DNA of 64,000 nt from Spirochaeta thermophila DSM 6578 (lineage in GTDB: Bacteria; Spirochaetota; Spirochaetia; Winmispirales; Winmispiraceae): positions 2,496,223 to 2,560,222 of the forward strand of contig NC_017583.1 in assembly GCF_000184345.1 (NCBI RefSeq). Direction: 5' to 3'. The position numbers were made by a program, and so were the translations under genes. Positions within the stretch are counted from its first letter, which is position 1. The number at the start of each line of letters is the position of its first letter. The notes below the pieces were generated by a model. That model saw nothing but the letters and a program-made list of their open reading frames with translations, ran no database searches and was not told the origin of the DNA. Below are positions 27,573-37,066 of the stretch, piece after piece.

Positions 27573-28511
27573 ATGAACGTCTTTCTCACCTATCTCGTGA
27601 GCCTCTTCATCCTGTGGCTCGCCTTCATCATTTTCTTCAGGCTCATCCGCATCGTCCCGGAACAGGAGGCATGGGTGGTGGAGCAGCTGGGGAAGTACCG
27701 CAAGACCATGGGTGCGGGACTCCATTTCGTGGTCCCCTTCATCCAACGGGTGGCCTACCGTCATACGCTCAAGGAGCAGGTCCTCGACGTGGAACCGCAG
27801 GTCTGCATCACGAGGGACAACGTGCAGGTCACCGTGGACGGCGTGCTCTACCTCAAGGTGGTCGATCCGGTGAAGGCGAGCTACGGCATCGACGACTACC
27901 GGTATGCATCCATCCAGCTCGCGAAGACCACCATGAGGTCCGAGATCGGAAAGATCGATCTGGACAACACGTTCTCCGAACGGGAGCGCATCAACACCGC
28001 CATCGTGAAGGCCGTGGACGAGGCCTCCGACCCCTGGGGCGTGAAGGTGACGCGTTACGAGATACGTGACATCCTCCCACCCGTCACGGTGCTCGAGGCC
28101 ATGGAACGACAGGTCCAGGCGGAGAGAAAGAAGCGTGCGCAGATCCTCACGAGCGAAGGAGAAAAGGAAGCGAGGATCAACCTCGCACGGGGTGAGCGCG
28201 AGAGTGCCATCAATCTCTCGAAGGGGGAGAAACAGGCGAAGATAAACACCGCCGAGGGAGAGGCCTATGCGGTGGAGACGATCGCCCGGGCCACGGCGGA
28301 GAGCCTCACCGAGGTGGGGAAGGCCATCTCCGAACCCGGAGGAAGAAAGGCGGTGAAACTCAAGATCACGCAACAGTTCCTCACCAGGCTCGGCGACATC
28401 CTCTCGGAGGCACGGATCTCCGTACTTCCCTTCGACCTCTCGCAGGTGAGATCGCTCCTCCAGGTGATGGAAGAGGCTGCCTCGGGGAAGTCTCAAGGAG
28501 GTGAACGATGA
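27573..28511 (+). CDS. SPFH-domain (stomatin/paraslipin-like) membrane protein, copy 1
   Basis: The 312-residue protein has an N-terminal membrane helix (VFLTYLVSLFILWLAFIIFF) and an SPFH/band 7 domain (VPEQEAWVVEQLGKYRKTMGAG, ITRDNVQVTVDGVLYLKVVDP). A long charged helix follows (AERKKRAQILTSEGEKEARINLARGE), typical of oligomer-forming paraslipins. AGGAGG five bases before the ATG at 27573 decides that start over the GTG at 27567. It sits between nfeD and a second paralogue (ATGA overlap). Confidence 0.9.
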   Translation: MNVFLTYLVSLFILWLAFIIFFRLIRIVPEQEAWVVEQLGKYRKTMGAGLHFVVPFIQRVAYRHTLKEQVLDVEPQVCITRDNVQVTVDGVLYLKVVDPVKASYGIDDYRYASIQLAKTTMRSEIGKIDLDNTFSERERINTAIVKAVDEASDPWGVKVTRYEIRDILPPVTVLEAMERQVQAERKKRAQILTSEGEKEARINLARGERESAINLSKGEKQAKINTAEGEAYAVETIARATAESLTEVGKAISEPGGRKAVKLKITQQFLTRLGDILSEARISVLPFDLSQVRSLLQVMEEAASGKSQGGER

Positions 28512-29446
28512 ATCCACTCCTCATACCCGAACTCATCCCCCTCTGGATCATGAGCGCGATCATCCTCCTGGTGCTTCTGGTCCAGATCCTCAGATCGATC
28601 CGCATCGTCCCGGCCCAGACCGTGCTGGTAGTGGAACGCCTGGGCAAATATTCCCGCACTCTCGGAGCCGGCATCCACCTCCTCGTACCGTTCATGGAAC
28701 GGGTGAAATACGTCCACACCCTCAAGGAACAGGTAATCGACGTCCCGAAACAGCCCGCGATCACGAGGGACAACGTGCGGATAGAGATAGACGGAGTCCT
28801 CTATCTCAAACTCATGGACCCGGTGAAGGCGAGCTACGGCATAGAAGACTATCACTACGCCACCATCCAGCTCGCCCAGACCACCATGCGCTCCGTCATA
28901 GGCCAGCTCGAACTCGACAAGACATTCGAGGAGCGCGAGGCCATCAACGCCGCCATCGTGCGGGGCATCTCCGACGCGACGGAACCATGGGGCGTCCAGA
29001 TCGTACGCTACGAGATCCAGAACATCCATGTACCGCAGAGCATCCTGGAAGCAATGGAGATCCAGATGAAGGCGGAACGCGAGAAGCGGGCGGTCGTGGC
29101 CCAGAGCGAAGGGGAGATGGAATCCCGTATCAACCATTCGCTCGGTGTGATGGAGGAACTCATCCAGAAGAGCGAGGGGGAAAAGCAGGCCCGGATCAAC
29201 GAAGCGGACGGGAAGGCGGTGGAGATCCGCGCCCTCGCTAAAGCCACCGCCGAGAGCATCCGCTCCCTCGCAGGGGCCGTTACCCGGGAAGGGGGAGAGG
29301 ATGCGGTGCTCCTCCAGATCTCCCAGCAATACGTGGAAGAGCTCTCACAACTCGCCCGCAAGGAGACATCTCTCGTCCTTCCGCTCAACCTGGGAGACCT
29401 CACCCAGGTGCTGGAGAGTCTCACACGGGCGGTTCGAGAAGAATGA
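28508..29446 (+). CDS. SPFH-domain (stomatin/paraslipin-like) membrane protein, copy 2
   Basis: Also 312 residues and clearly a paralogue of the preceding gene: IRIVPAQTVLVVERLGKYSRTLGAG, ITRDNVRIEIDGVLYLKLMDP and DPVKASYGIEDY align throughout. The C-terminal helix differs, with QSEGEMESRINHSLGVMEEL in place of the first copy's repeats. Two equal-length copies coupled by ATGA suggest a hetero-oligomeric ring. The N-terminus has a membrane helix at about residues 8-28. A GC-rich hairpin follows the stop. Confidence 0.9.
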   Translation: MNPLLIPELIPLWIMSAIILLVLLVQILRSIRIVPAQTVLVVERLGKYSRTLGAGIHLLVPFMERVKYVHTLKEQVIDVPKQPAITRDNVRIEIDGVLYLKLMDPVKASYGIEDYHYATIQLAQTTMRSVIGQLELDKTFEEREAINAAIVRGISDATEPWGVQIVRYEIQNIHVPQSILEAMEIQMKAEREKRAVVAQSEGEMESRINHSLGVMEELIQKSEGEKQARINEADGKAVEIRALAKATAESIRSLAGAVTREGGEDAVLLQISQQYVEELSQLARKETSLVLPLNLGDLTQVLESLTRAVREE

Positions 29447-29475
29447 GAAGAGGGGGGAACGCCTCCCCCCTCTTC
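29447..29475. terminator. Hairpin between convergent SPFH and aspS genes
   Basis: An 11-base perfect inverted repeat (GAAGAGGGGGG / CCCCCCTCTTC) has a 7-base loop and lies just past the SPFH stop and before the aspS end. Neither side has a long T run, so it is a weak intrinsic terminator at best. Its place between convergent operons supports a bidirectional role. Confidence 0.5.
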
Positions 29476-29494
29476 GAGCTCGAGAGTCCCGCCC

Positions 29495-30769
29495 TCAGGG
29501 GGACACCCTTCGCCTGTCCCGGGGAAAGAGAGAGGCCTCCCGCACGTTCTGAAGCCCCAGGATCTTCTGGGTGAGACGCTCGAGTCCTATGGCGAATCCA
29601 CCGTGAGGTGGACACCCGTACTTGAAGATTTCCACATAACCCCCGAGCCCCTCCTCGGTGAGACCGAAGAGCGGCAGTGTCTCCTTGAGCATGGAGTACT
29701 CGTGGATCCGTCTTCCGCCCGTGGTGATCTCGAGCCCCCTGAAGAGGAGGTCGAAACTCCTGGTGGAACTCCGTCCCTCCGGATAGGTATAGAACGGCCG
29801 GGCCCTCCGGGGAAAACCGTAGACGAAGACCGCCTCTATCCCGGCCTTTTCATGGGCCCACTCGCAGAGGAGACGTTCGGCCTCGGGGTTGATCTCGAAG
29901 ATCTTCCTCCCCGCACGCTCGGACGCGATCTTCTTGCCCTCGTCGTACGAGATGCGGGGGATGTCCTTCACCCTCTCGGGATCCGGCACCGTGGCATCCC
30001 AGAGCCTGAGCACCTCCTCGTGCTCGCTCTTCACCTTCTCGAACATGTAGGCGAGGATACCCTCCTCCAGGTCCATGAGATCGTGCTCGGTCTCTATGAA
30101 GGCCATCTCCACGTCGAGCGAGACGTACTCGTTGAGGTGGCGGGGCGTGTCGTGTTTCTCCGCCCGGTAGGCCATCCCTATCTCGAAGACCCGCTCCATC
30201 CCGGAGGCCACCATGGCTTGTTTGTAGAACTGGGGGGACTGGGCGAGGTACACCTTTCGGTCGAAGTAGTTCACCTCGAACAGCCCGGTCCCCCCTTCGG
30301 TCCCCGTGGCGATGAGCTTGCTCGTCTTTATCTCCGAGAACCCCTGGGACCTGAGGTAATCTGCGAAATACTGTACGAGGCCCGCCTGAAGGGTGAATAT
30401 GGTGCGGATCTTGGGGATACGGAGGGAGAGCATCCTGTGATCGAGCAGGGCGTCGAGGGAGAGCTGGGAAGGATCCTGATTGATGGGGATGGGAAGATCG
30501 GGTTCCGCCCGGGCGAGGACCTCAATCTCACCCACGTGGATCTCGGCCCCACCGGGGGCCTTCTCGTTCGCCTCAACCCTTCCCTTCACGGAGATCACCG
30601 ACTCGAGCGTGAGGTCTGCAGATCCCTCGAGGACGAGCTGCACTTCCCCGCTGCGATCTCGCAGTATGATGAAGGAGATACCCCCCAGCTCCCTGATCCT
30701 GTGCACCCACCCCTTCACCACCACATCCTTCCCCGTATGCGAGGCGATCCGTGCTGCGAGCACCCTCAT
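29495..30769 (-). CDS. aspS: Archaeal-type aspartyl-tRNA synthetase, likely non-discriminating
   Basis: The 424-residue enzyme is about 150 residues shorter than the usual bacterial AspRS and lacks its GAD insertion. Its class II core matches the archaeal/AspRS2 type (RAEKHDTPRHLNEYVSLDVEM; end LFPRDRRRVSP). Two anticodon-domain positions known to set specificity carry the relaxed-type residues: His23 in GWVH and Pro72 in KAPGG. It should charge both tRNA-Asp and tRNA-Asn with Asp, and GatCAB would then amidate Asp-tRNA-Asn. Its start overlaps gatB (ATGA), and gatA and gatC lie upstream in the same operon. Confidence 0.93.
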   Translation of the reverse strand: MRVLAARIASHTGKDVVVKGWVHRIRELGGISFIILRDRSGEVQLVLEGSADLTLESVISVKGRVEANEKAPGGAEIHVGEIEVLARAEPDLPIPINQDPSQLSLDALLDHRMLSLRIPKIRTIFTLQAGLVQYFADYLRSQGFSEIKTSKLIATGTEGGTGLFEVNYFDRKVYLAQSPQFYKQAMVASGMERVFEIGMAYRAEKHDTPRHLNEYVSLDVEMAFIETEHDLMDLEEGILAYMFEKVKSEHEEVLRLWDATVPDPERVKDIPRISYDEGKKIASERAGRKIFEINPEAERLLCEWAHEKAGIEAVFVYGFPRRARPFYTYPEGRSSTRSFDLLFRGLEITTGGRRIHEYSMLKETLPLFGLTEEGLGGYVEIFKYGCPPHGGFAIGLERLTQKILGLQNVREASLFPRDRRRVSP

Positions 30770-32190
30770 CCCTCACCTCCTCGGATCCGAGAGAGGAGCA
30801 CCTCGCGCGTCTTCTCGGGGTGGGCCCTTCCCGCGGTACGGGCCATCACCTGACCCATGAGGAAACCGACGGGCTTCTCCTCCCCTCCCTTCACCTGTTC
30901 CACCGCCTTGGGGTGAGCGGTGATGACTTCGTCCACCACCTTCACGAGCTCCTCCTCGGAGAGTTGCCTCCAACCCTTCTCCTCGATGATCCGGGAAGGG
31001 TCCTTGTCCTCTTCGAATACCGCCGAGAGGACCTGCTTGGCGATCCTCCCATGGATCTCGCCCTTCTGAAGGAGTTCCATGAGCAGGACGAAACGGTCCA
31101 TGGTGAGCGGGGAGGCATCGAGCTCCACCCTGTAACGGTTGAGGAGCTTGGCCACGTCCCCGGCGAGCCATGCAGCGGCAGTCGAAGGAGCGACCCCTCG
31201 GCGCACGGCCTCCTCGAAGAAATCGGCCCGAGCCTTCTCCTCTATGAGGAAGTCGGCCTGCTGCACCGAAATCCCGTAGTCCGAGAGGAACCGCTGCTTC
31301 CGAGCCAGCGGAAGCTCCACGAGCGAGGCCTCCACCCGAGCGAAAAAGGCCTCGTCCGGCACGAACGGAGGAAGATCGGGCTCGGGGAAATACCTGTAAT
31401 CGTGGGCGCTCTCCTTGGTCCGCATGGATTCCGTGACATCCCGGTTCTCGTTCCAGAGCCTGGTCTCCTGCACCACCTGCCTTCCCTCTTCGAGGAGGGC
31501 CTTCTGGCGCTCGATCTCGTGGTCGAGCGCCAGGCGCACGAACCTGCTGGAATTGAGGTTCTTTATCTCCACCTTGGTGCCGAGCCCCTTGCCCGCCTCG
31601 TTCACGGAGACGTTGGCGTCGCATCTGAGCGATCCTTCCTCCATGTTCCCATCGCACACGCCCAGGTAGCGGACCATACGCCGGAATTCCTGGATGAGCG
31701 CCTCCGCCTCCTCCCCGCTCTCCATATCGGGCTCGGTCACGATCTCGAGGAGCGGTGTGCCCGCTCGGTTGTCGTCGCACAAGGAGGCGTCCCCCACGTG
31801 GATCATCTTACCCGCATCCTCCTCCAGATGCACCTCGTGGACACGCACCCGCTTGATCCTCCCCCCGATCTCGATGTCGATATACCCATCCCGACCGATC
31901 GGATCGTCGTACTGTGAGATCTGGTAGTTCTTCGGCATGTCGGGATAGAAGTAGTTCTTCCTCGCGAAGACCGTACGCCTGCTCAAAGTACAGTTGAGGG
32001 CGCGGGCCACCACATACCCCATCCTCACCGCCTCTTCGTTGAGGGCGGGCAGGACCCCGGGATATCCCATACACACCGGACACACGTTCGTATTCGGCTC
32101 ATCACCGAACTGTGCTCTGCAGGAGCAGAAGACCTTGCTTTTCGTGAGAAGCTGTATGTGGATCTCAAGACCGATATACGCCTGATACAC
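30766..32190 (-). CDS. gatB: Asp/Glu-tRNA amidotransferase subunit B
   Basis: GatB binds the mischarged tRNA and performs the phosphorylation and amidation step. The 474-residue product opens with YIGLEIHIQLLTKSKVFCSC and has zinc-type cysteines in the CSC and CPVCMG segments. The HEVHLEEDAGKMIH loop is present, and a C-terminal YqeY-like tail domain is conserved. The start is GTG with GGAG upstream. gatA ends three bases before it, and aspS overlaps its stop. Confidence 0.97.
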   Translation of the reverse strand: MYQAYIGLEIHIQLLTKSKVFCSCRAQFGDEPNTNVCPVCMGYPGVLPALNEEAVRMGYVVARALNCTLSRRTVFARKNYFYPDMPKNYQISQYDDPIGRDGYIDIEIGGRIKRVRVHEVHLEEDAGKMIHVGDASLCDDNRAGTPLLEIVTEPDMESGEEAEALIQEFRRMVRYLGVCDGNMEEGSLRCDANVSVNEAGKGLGTKVEIKNLNSSRFVRLALDHEIERQKALLEEGRQVVQETRLWNENRDVTESMRTKESAHDYRYFPEPDLPPFVPDEAFFARVEASLVELPLARKQRFLSDYGISVQQADFLIEEKARADFFEEAVRRGVAPSTAAAWLAGDVAKLLNRYRVELDASPLTMDRFVLLMELLQKGEIHGRIAKQVLSAVFEEDKDPSRIIEEKGWRQLSEEELVKVVDEVITAHPKAVEQVKGGEEKPVGFLMGQVMARTAGRAHPEKTREVLLSRIRGGEG

Positions 32191-32193
32191 GGC

Positions 32194-33570
32194 TCAACTC
32201 CATAACGGGGGATAGGCGACGGGGTGTTCCGGAGTGTACACACGGCGATACGCACGTGCCACCTGGAAGAGACGCTGCTCCCCGAACGGCGGGGCCATCA
32301 CCTGGACGCCCACGGGAAGGCCCTCCTCTCTTCCCACGGGCACTGCGAGCGCAGGCACACCTGCGAGGTTCGCGGTGGTGGTGAAACGGTCCGCCATCTT
32401 CTGCTGGAAGGAGGAGAGCCCTCCCTCTCCGTGGGGAAACGGGAGCGTAGGGAAGACCGGCATGAGCAAGACATCCGCGGAGGAGAACACCTGCTCGAGG
32501 CTCCTCCGTATGAGGGTGCGCACCCGCTGCGCTTTGTGGTAGTACCGATCCTGGAAACCCGAGCGAAGGACGAAGGTCCCCAGGAGGATGCGGAGCTTCA
32601 CCTCGGGGCCGAACCCCTCGCTCCTCGCCTTGCGCATGAGCTCCTGGGGGTTCTCCGACCACATCGGTCGGTGTCCGTAACGGATACCGGTGTACCGCGC
32701 CAGGTTCGCGCTCGCCTCCGCCGTCGCGATGGTGTAGTAGGCGGGCACGGCATATTCGAGTTCAGGGAGGACGACCTCCACGAGCTGGAACCCCAGATCC
32801 TTGAGCACCTCCTGGGCCCTCTCGTACGCCCGGGCCACCGGTGCTTCGAGTCCCAGATCTCCGGTGAGCACGGCGATCCGCCTCACCTCACAGTCGTCCT
32901 CCTCCGGATCAAGAGAGGAGTGATCCCTTTCGTCCTCACCCCTCATCACCTCGAAGACCGTCTCCAGGAGGTCGAGATCCATGGCCACGGCCCCGATCAC
33001 CTCGAGGGAAGAAGCGTAGGCCACGAGACCGAAACGGGATACCACACCGTAGGTGGGCTTGAGGCCATATACCCCGCAGAACGCCGCCGGCTGACGCACC
33101 GAACCTCCGGTGTCCGAGCCCAGGGCGAAGGGTACCATCCCTGCGGAGACCGCGGCAGCACTTCCTCCGGAAGAACCTCCCGCCGCCCTCGAGAGATCCC
33201 AGGGGTTGTTGGTCCTCCCAAGGGCCGACATGTCGCAGGAAGACCCCATACCGAACTCGTCCAGGTTCGTCTTGCCCACCACCACGGCTCCCTGCTCGAG
33301 AAGCCGACTCACCGCGGTCGCGGTATAGGGACTCACCAGGTCCTGGAGCATCCGGGACGCACACGTGAGAGGAAACCCCTCCACCGCGATGTTGTCCTTC
33401 ACCCCGAAGGGGAGACCACGAAGCACGCCGTCCCCCGACGAAAGGGCCTTCCCCCGCGCCGCATCGAGGGAGAGAAACGCCCCTATCTCCTCGTTCCTCT
33501 CCCTAAGCTTCGAGAGGTATGTCTCCTCTTTCGCTCCCCCGTCAAGAAGATCCATGTGATACTCCTTCAT
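32194..33570 (-). CDS. gatA: Asp/Glu-tRNA amidotransferase subunit A
   Basis: GatA is the amidase-family glutaminase that feeds ammonia to GatB. The 458-residue protein has the Ser-cisSer-Lys elements: the lysine in GLPFGVKDN, the serine-rich loop GGSSGGSAAAV and GSDTGGSVRQPAAFCG. The GGGGG site seven bases before the ATG at 33570 supports this start. It lies between gatC (8 bases upstream) and gatB. Confidence 0.97.
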   Translation of the reverse strand: MKEYHMDLLDGGAKEETYLSKLRERNEEIGAFLSLDAARGKALSSGDGVLRGLPFGVKDNIAVEGFPLTCASRMLQDLVSPYTATAVSRLLEQGAVVVGKTNLDEFGMGSSCDMSALGRTNNPWDLSRAAGGSSGGSAAAVSAGMVPFALGSDTGGSVRQPAAFCGVYGLKPTYGVVSRFGLVAYASSLEVIGAVAMDLDLLETVFEVMRGEDERDHSSLDPEEDDCEVRRIAVLTGDLGLEAPVARAYERAQEVLKDLGFQLVEVVLPELEYAVPAYYTIATAEASANLARYTGIRYGHRPMWSENPQELMRKARSEGFGPEVKLRILLGTFVLRSGFQDRYYHKAQRVRTLIRRSLEQVFSSADVLLMPVFPTLPFPHGEGGLSSFQQKMADRFTTTANLAGVPALAVPVGREEGLPVGVQVMAPPFGEQRLFQVARAYRRVYTPEHPVAYPPLWS

Positions 33571-33578
33571 GTCGCCCC

Positions 33579-33857
33579 CTACAGCACATTCGGGATGACG
33601 ATGAACCGGTCCTCCACCTCTGGTGCGTTCTCGAGGAGGACATCACGGTTCTCCCACGGAATGGACACGTCCTTCCGGAGTCTGTTCTTTCGAATGAATG
33701 CGTGGGTGGTCGGGGGCACATCTTCCACTTCCAACTCATCCATCGTTTCGAAATAACGGAGCATCTGCTCCACTTCTTCCTGGAGACGGGAGAACTCCTC
33801 CTCGGAAAGCTCGAGAGCGGCGAGTTCGGCGGTGATCTCGAGTTCTTTTCTCTGCAT
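33579..33857 (-). CDS. gatC: Asp/Glu-tRNA amidotransferase subunit C
   Basis: The 92-residue subunit that wraps GatA and GatB shows the typical LAALELSEEEFSRLQEEVEQML helix and the central DELEVEDVPPTTHA segment. It is the first gene of gatC-gatA-gatB-aspS. No ribosome site is seen before the ATG. A promoter only 11 bases upstream would give a leader of about five bases, so it may be translated as a near-leaderless message. Confidence 0.93.
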   Translation of the reverse strand: MQRKELEITAELAALELSEEEFSRLQEEVEQMLRYFETMDELEVEDVPPTTHAFIRKNRLRKDVSIPWENRDVLLENAPEVEDRFIVIPNVL

Positions 33858-33868
33858 AACAGCAAAGA

Positions 33869-33897
33869 CTTTTACATACGACTCGGGGATCCGTCAA
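33869..33897 (-). promoter_or_regulatory. Promoter of the gatCAB-aspS operon
   Basis: On the minus strand TTGACG (33897-33892), a 17-base spacer and TAAAAG (33874-33869) lie just upstream of gatC. It is divergent from the promoters of the glycoside hydrolase gene. Confidence 0.4.
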
Positions 33898-33973
33898 GGC
33901 TCACCGATGCACCCCAAATTGACAGAAACCGGATAATTCATTATGTTTTCACTATAAACAACCACGACATCAA

Positions 33974-34001
33974 TTGACGAATCCAGGGGAAATGATACAA
34001 T
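33974..34001 (+). promoter_or_regulatory. Promoter of the glycoside hydrolase-like gene
   Basis: TTGACG (33974-33979), a 16-base spacer and TACAAT (33996-34001) would start transcription near 34008. A second TTGACA at 33919-33924, with TATGTT 17 bases on, may be an upstream promoter. The 177-base gap to gatC is AT-rich for this genome and holds no gene. Confidence 0.5.
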
Positions 34002-34034
34002 AGTGCGTCATTACTTTCCACCACAGGAGCAGCA

Positions 34035-35450
34035 GTGATAGACTCCAAGTTTCCTCAGGTACACCTCTACGATCAGGACCTGGTGGATCTCTACAACCAG
34101 ACATGGGCCCTCATTGCAGACTTCTGGAAGCAGGGACAGAACGGGTGGGCAAAGAAGTTCTTCATCCACCCCGAGGCCGACCTGCTCAGCCTCTTCGAAT
34201 CGGCCCTCTCCACCTTCTTCCTGGTCTACAGCAACAACGAGTACCCGGCCCATCCCCAGATGGACAACCTCTACCGCAAGCAGGAGGAGAACGGCGCCAT
34301 CAGGGCATACTACGATGTGGAGGAAGGGGCCCCCTTTCTCACACCGGACAACCCCGAGGGTCTCGCCCCACCCCTCCTCGCCTGGACCGAGCACAACCTC
34401 TACCACAAAATAGGGAACAAGAAGCGAATCAAGGAGGTGATGCCCTATCTCCAGAAGTACTTCACCTGGCTCGAGGCCACCTGCAAGGACGACTCAGGCC
34501 TCTACCACGCCCCCCTCTCCGCCACGATGATTCCCACCCCCTCCAGGAAAGAGGCCTACTACCCGGTGGACTTCAACGCCCTCGCAGCCCTCAACGCGTG
34601 GTACATGGCGGAACTGGGGGACCTGCTCAACGACAAAGAACTCAGTTTTTTCTACAGGAAGCACTACTTCGCACTCAAAACCCGTATCAACAACCTCATG
34701 TGGGACGAGGAGACGGGGTTCTACTACGACCTCGACAAGGATCAGCGGCAGCTGCCCCACCGTACCCTCGGCGCCTTCTGGACCCTTCTGGCCCAGATCC
34801 CCAACGAGGGGAGGGCCGAGCGACTCATCTCCTACCTCAGGGACCCCAAGGAATTCGGCACTCCCAACCCCTTCCCCACCATCTCCGCTTCCGATCCCCT
34901 CTTCTCGGAAGAGGGAAACGGCCCCTGTGGTTCGGTCTACCCGTGCTTCACCTTCATGGTGATCAAGGGGCTGGAACTCTACAAACATTACGAACTCGCC
35001 CGGGAGGCGGCGTTCCGCCATCTCTACTTCATCCTCGACACCCTCTACCCCGACGAGAAGACGAGAGGAGATCTCTGGGAGGCCTACAAACCCACGAAAG
35101 AGGGACCCGCCATCTGGGAGGGACATCCCGAGTTTCCGAGGAAGAACTTCCTCCCCTATGTCGCCCTCGCCACCATCACGCTCATGATCGAGAACGTGAT
35201 AGGGCTCTCCATCAGCCTTCCGCGCAAAACCGTGGACTGGATCATCCCTGCCCTGGAGATCATGGGCATCGAGAACCTGTCACTCAAGAGAAACTACATC
35301 ACCATCCTCACGAACAAGAACAACATGGGCTGGGAAGTGAGGCTCGAATCCGAGAAGCTCTACTACTTCACCATCGACATTTTGGGGAAGAAGAGGAAGA
35401 CCCTCCCCATCCCTTCGGGGAAGTGTTCCATCCTCATCGACAAGATCTAG
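34035..35450 (+). CDS. (Alpha/alpha)6-barrel glycoside hydrolase-like protein (GH63/trehalase-like)
   Basis: The 471-residue cytoplasmic-looking protein (no signal peptide) has motifs of the GH37/GH63 six-hairpin clan. They are ADLLSLFESALSTFFLVYSNN, WDEETGFYYDLD, PHRTLGAFWTLLAQIP and LWEAYKPTKEGPAIWEGHPEF. Relatives include mannosylglycerate/glucosylglycerate hydrolases and debranching-type enzymes. Substrate cannot be fixed from sequence, but a compatible-solute or trehalose-like sugar is plausible for a thermophile. The start is GTG with AGGAG five bases upstream. It is transcribed alone. Confidence 0.6.
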   Translation: MIDSKFPQVHLYDQDLVDLYNQTWALIADFWKQGQNGWAKKFFIHPEADLLSLFESALSTFFLVYSNNEYPAHPQMDNLYRKQEENGAIRAYYDVEEGAPFLTPDNPEGLAPPLLAWTEHNLYHKIGNKKRIKEVMPYLQKYFTWLEATCKDDSGLYHAPLSATMIPTPSRKEAYYPVDFNALAALNAWYMAELGDLLNDKELSFFYRKHYFALKTRINNLMWDEETGFYYDLDKDQRQLPHRTLGAFWTLLAQIPNEGRAERLISYLRDPKEFGTPNPFPTISASDPLFSEEGNGPCGSVYPCFTFMVIKGLELYKHYELAREAAFRHLYFILDTLYPDEKTRGDLWEAYKPTKEGPAIWEGHPEFPRKNFLPYVALATITLMIENVIGLSISLPRKTVDWIIPALEIMGIENLSLKRNYITILTNKNNMGWEVRLESEKLYYFTIDILGKKRKTLPIPSGKCSILIDKI

Positions 35451-35461
35451 GAAAAGAGATC

Positions 35462-35485
35462 GAGAGGCCCGTCAAAGGGCCTCTC
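35462..35485 (-). terminator. Terminator formed within the deoD 3' end
   Basis: A nine-base perfect stem (GAGAGGCCC / GGGCCTCTC, six-base loop) spans the deoD stop codon. In the deoD direction it is followed by a short T-rich run (CTCTTTTCC). It also sits just past the convergent glycoside hydrolase stop. Confidence 0.55.
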
Positions 35486-36191
35486 TCACCCGAGAGGCGG
35501 TTTCGAGGGCCACCTCCACCATGGAGAGCATGCCCTTCTCCCGTTCCTCAGCGGACGTGAGCTCTCCGGTGACGAGGCTGTCGCTCACCGTGAGGAGGGT
35601 GAGGGCCTTCACCCCCTCCCTGAGTGCGATGGTGTAGAGCCCGGAGGCCTCCATCTCTACGGCCATGACCCCGTACCGTGCCCACAGCTTCCACTCCTCG
35701 GGATCGGGCTGATAGAAGGTATCCGAGGAAATGACACCTCCCACGTGCACGGGAAGTCCTCTCTCCCGTGCCACCTGGAAAGCCGTCGAAAGGAGATCGA
35801 AGTCCGCCCACGGCGCGAAGTCGAGACCGCGGAACCGGCGTCTATTCACATTCGAATCGGAGGAGGCGCTCTGTGCGAGCACCAGGTGGTAGAGGCCCAC
35901 ATCTCGCTGGAGGCTTCCACACGTACCCACACGCATGAGGATCTTGGCCCCATACTCCCTGATGAGCTCCTCCACATAGATGGAGATCGAGGGGATACCC
36001 ATCCCCGTGCCCTGGACCGAGACCCTCATCCCTCTCCAGGTACCGGTGAAGCCGAGCATGTTCCGAACCCTGTTGTAGCACACAGGGTCGTGGAGAAACC
36101 GCTGGGCAATCTCCTGGGCCCTGAGCGGATCGCCGGGAAGGAGGACCACATCCGCGATCTCGCCTTCCTTCGCTCCTATATGGATACTCAT
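35472..36191 (-). CDS. deoD: Purine nucleoside phosphorylase
   Basis: DeoD splits purine (deoxy)nucleosides with phosphate. The 239-residue product matches the hexameric bacterial type: [63 protein letters not shown] and the catalytic Asp in TVSDSL. It ends the operon that starts at 38969, with its start overlapping the lplA stop. Adenosine deaminase elsewhere in the window fits a purine-salvage theme. Confidence 0.95.
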   Translation of the reverse strand: MSIHIGAKEGEIADVVLLPGDPLRAQEIAQRFLHDPVCYNRVRNMLGFTGTWRGMRVSVQGTGMGIPSISIYVEELIREYGAKILMRVGTCGSLQRDVGLYHLVLAQSASSDSNVNRRRFRGLDFAPWADFDLLSTAFQVARERGLPVHVGGVISSDTFYQPDPEEWKLWARYGVMAVEMEASGLYTIALREGVKALTLLTVSDSLVTGELTSAEEREKGMLSMVEVALETASRVREAL

Positions 36192-37066
36192 GGATCCCTC
36201 CTCTCGAAACGTCGTTCCCTCCCGAACCCTACACCGCCGGCCTCCGTCTCCTCAAGCCCCACCGCCCCCATCACCCGCTCCGGCGCGAACCACTCCCCCT
36301 CCATCCCCGGCACCCCCTCCACCACCCTCCCCCCCTCCACACGCACCCGCATCCCCCCCCACTCCCACACGAACCCCGGCGACTTCCCCAGCACCCACTC
36401 CCTGCTCGAAAGCCGCGCCACCTCCTCCCCACACGCCATCCACATCTCCTCCTCTCCCACCCACCGCACCTCCCCTCCCCAGGACGCAGCCACCCTCTCC
36501 CGCACCCCCACCAGCCCGCACCCCGCCACCTCCCCTATCCTCCCCACCCGCGCCCGTCGCGACCCCACCCCCTTCCCCTCGAACCTCCCCGGCACCGGCC
36601 GAAGCGCCTCCTCCACACACACGGGATCCGTCTCCACCAGGAGGGTGTGGTGCTCCAGCTTCCATCCCCCCGTGATCCGGAAGGCCGCGCCGGAGACCTT
36701 GCGCCCGTCCTCGAGCCACAGATCCCCCCGCTCCCCCACCCCCACCCGCACCCCCATCCCCTCCAGCACCCCCACGAGAAACCGCGCGAGCCCTCCCCGC
36801 TCCCCGGCCCGCCCCACCCACGCCAGGTTCAGGTTCCCCCCGTCGTGGAAGACCGCCCCCCCCCCGGAATCCCTCCGCGCGAGCACCACCCCCCTCTCCT
36901 CCAGCCTCCCGGGCCGGCACTCGGCCCACGGGATCTGGAACCTTCCCACCACCACCGCCGGGTCGTTCACGTAGAGGAAAAGCACCCCCTCCTTCCCCGC
37001 CCTGAGAAGGTACTGCTCGTACGCGAGGTTCAGGAAGACATCCCGGGAGGAGGAGAGGAGCACCAT
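36188..37066 (-). CDS. lplA: Lipoate-protein ligase A family protein
   Basis: The 292-residue protein has [17 protein letters not shown] (substrate pocket) and the lysine in [23 protein letters not shown]. These are hallmarks of LplA/BirA-fold ligases that attach lipoate to E2 or H proteins. Codon use is extreme: Val is nearly always GTG and Gly mostly GGG or GGA, so the plus strand is almost pure C runs. It is coupled to the upstream lipoprotein gene (TGATG) and downstream deoD. Confidence 0.88.
   Translation of the reverse strand: MVLLSSSRDVFLNLAYEQYLLRAGKEGVLFLYVNDPAVVVGRFQIPWAECRPGRLEERGVVLARRDSGGGAVFHDGGNLNLAWVGRAGERGGLARFLVGVLEGMGVRVGVGERGDLWLEDGRKVSGAAFRITGGWKLEHHTLLVETDPVCVEEALRPVPGRFEGKGVGSRRARVGRIGEVAGCGLVGVRERVAASWGGEVRWVGEEEMWMACGEEVARLSSREWVLGKSPGFVWEWGGMRVRVEGGRVVEGVPGMEGEWFAPERVMGAVGLEETEAGGVGFGRERRFERRDP

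Noticed and set aside
33919..33947. TTGACA with TATGTT as the main promoter of the glycoside hydrolase gene
   Set aside because: The -10 match is weaker than the TACAAT nearer the gene; kept only as a possible second promoter.
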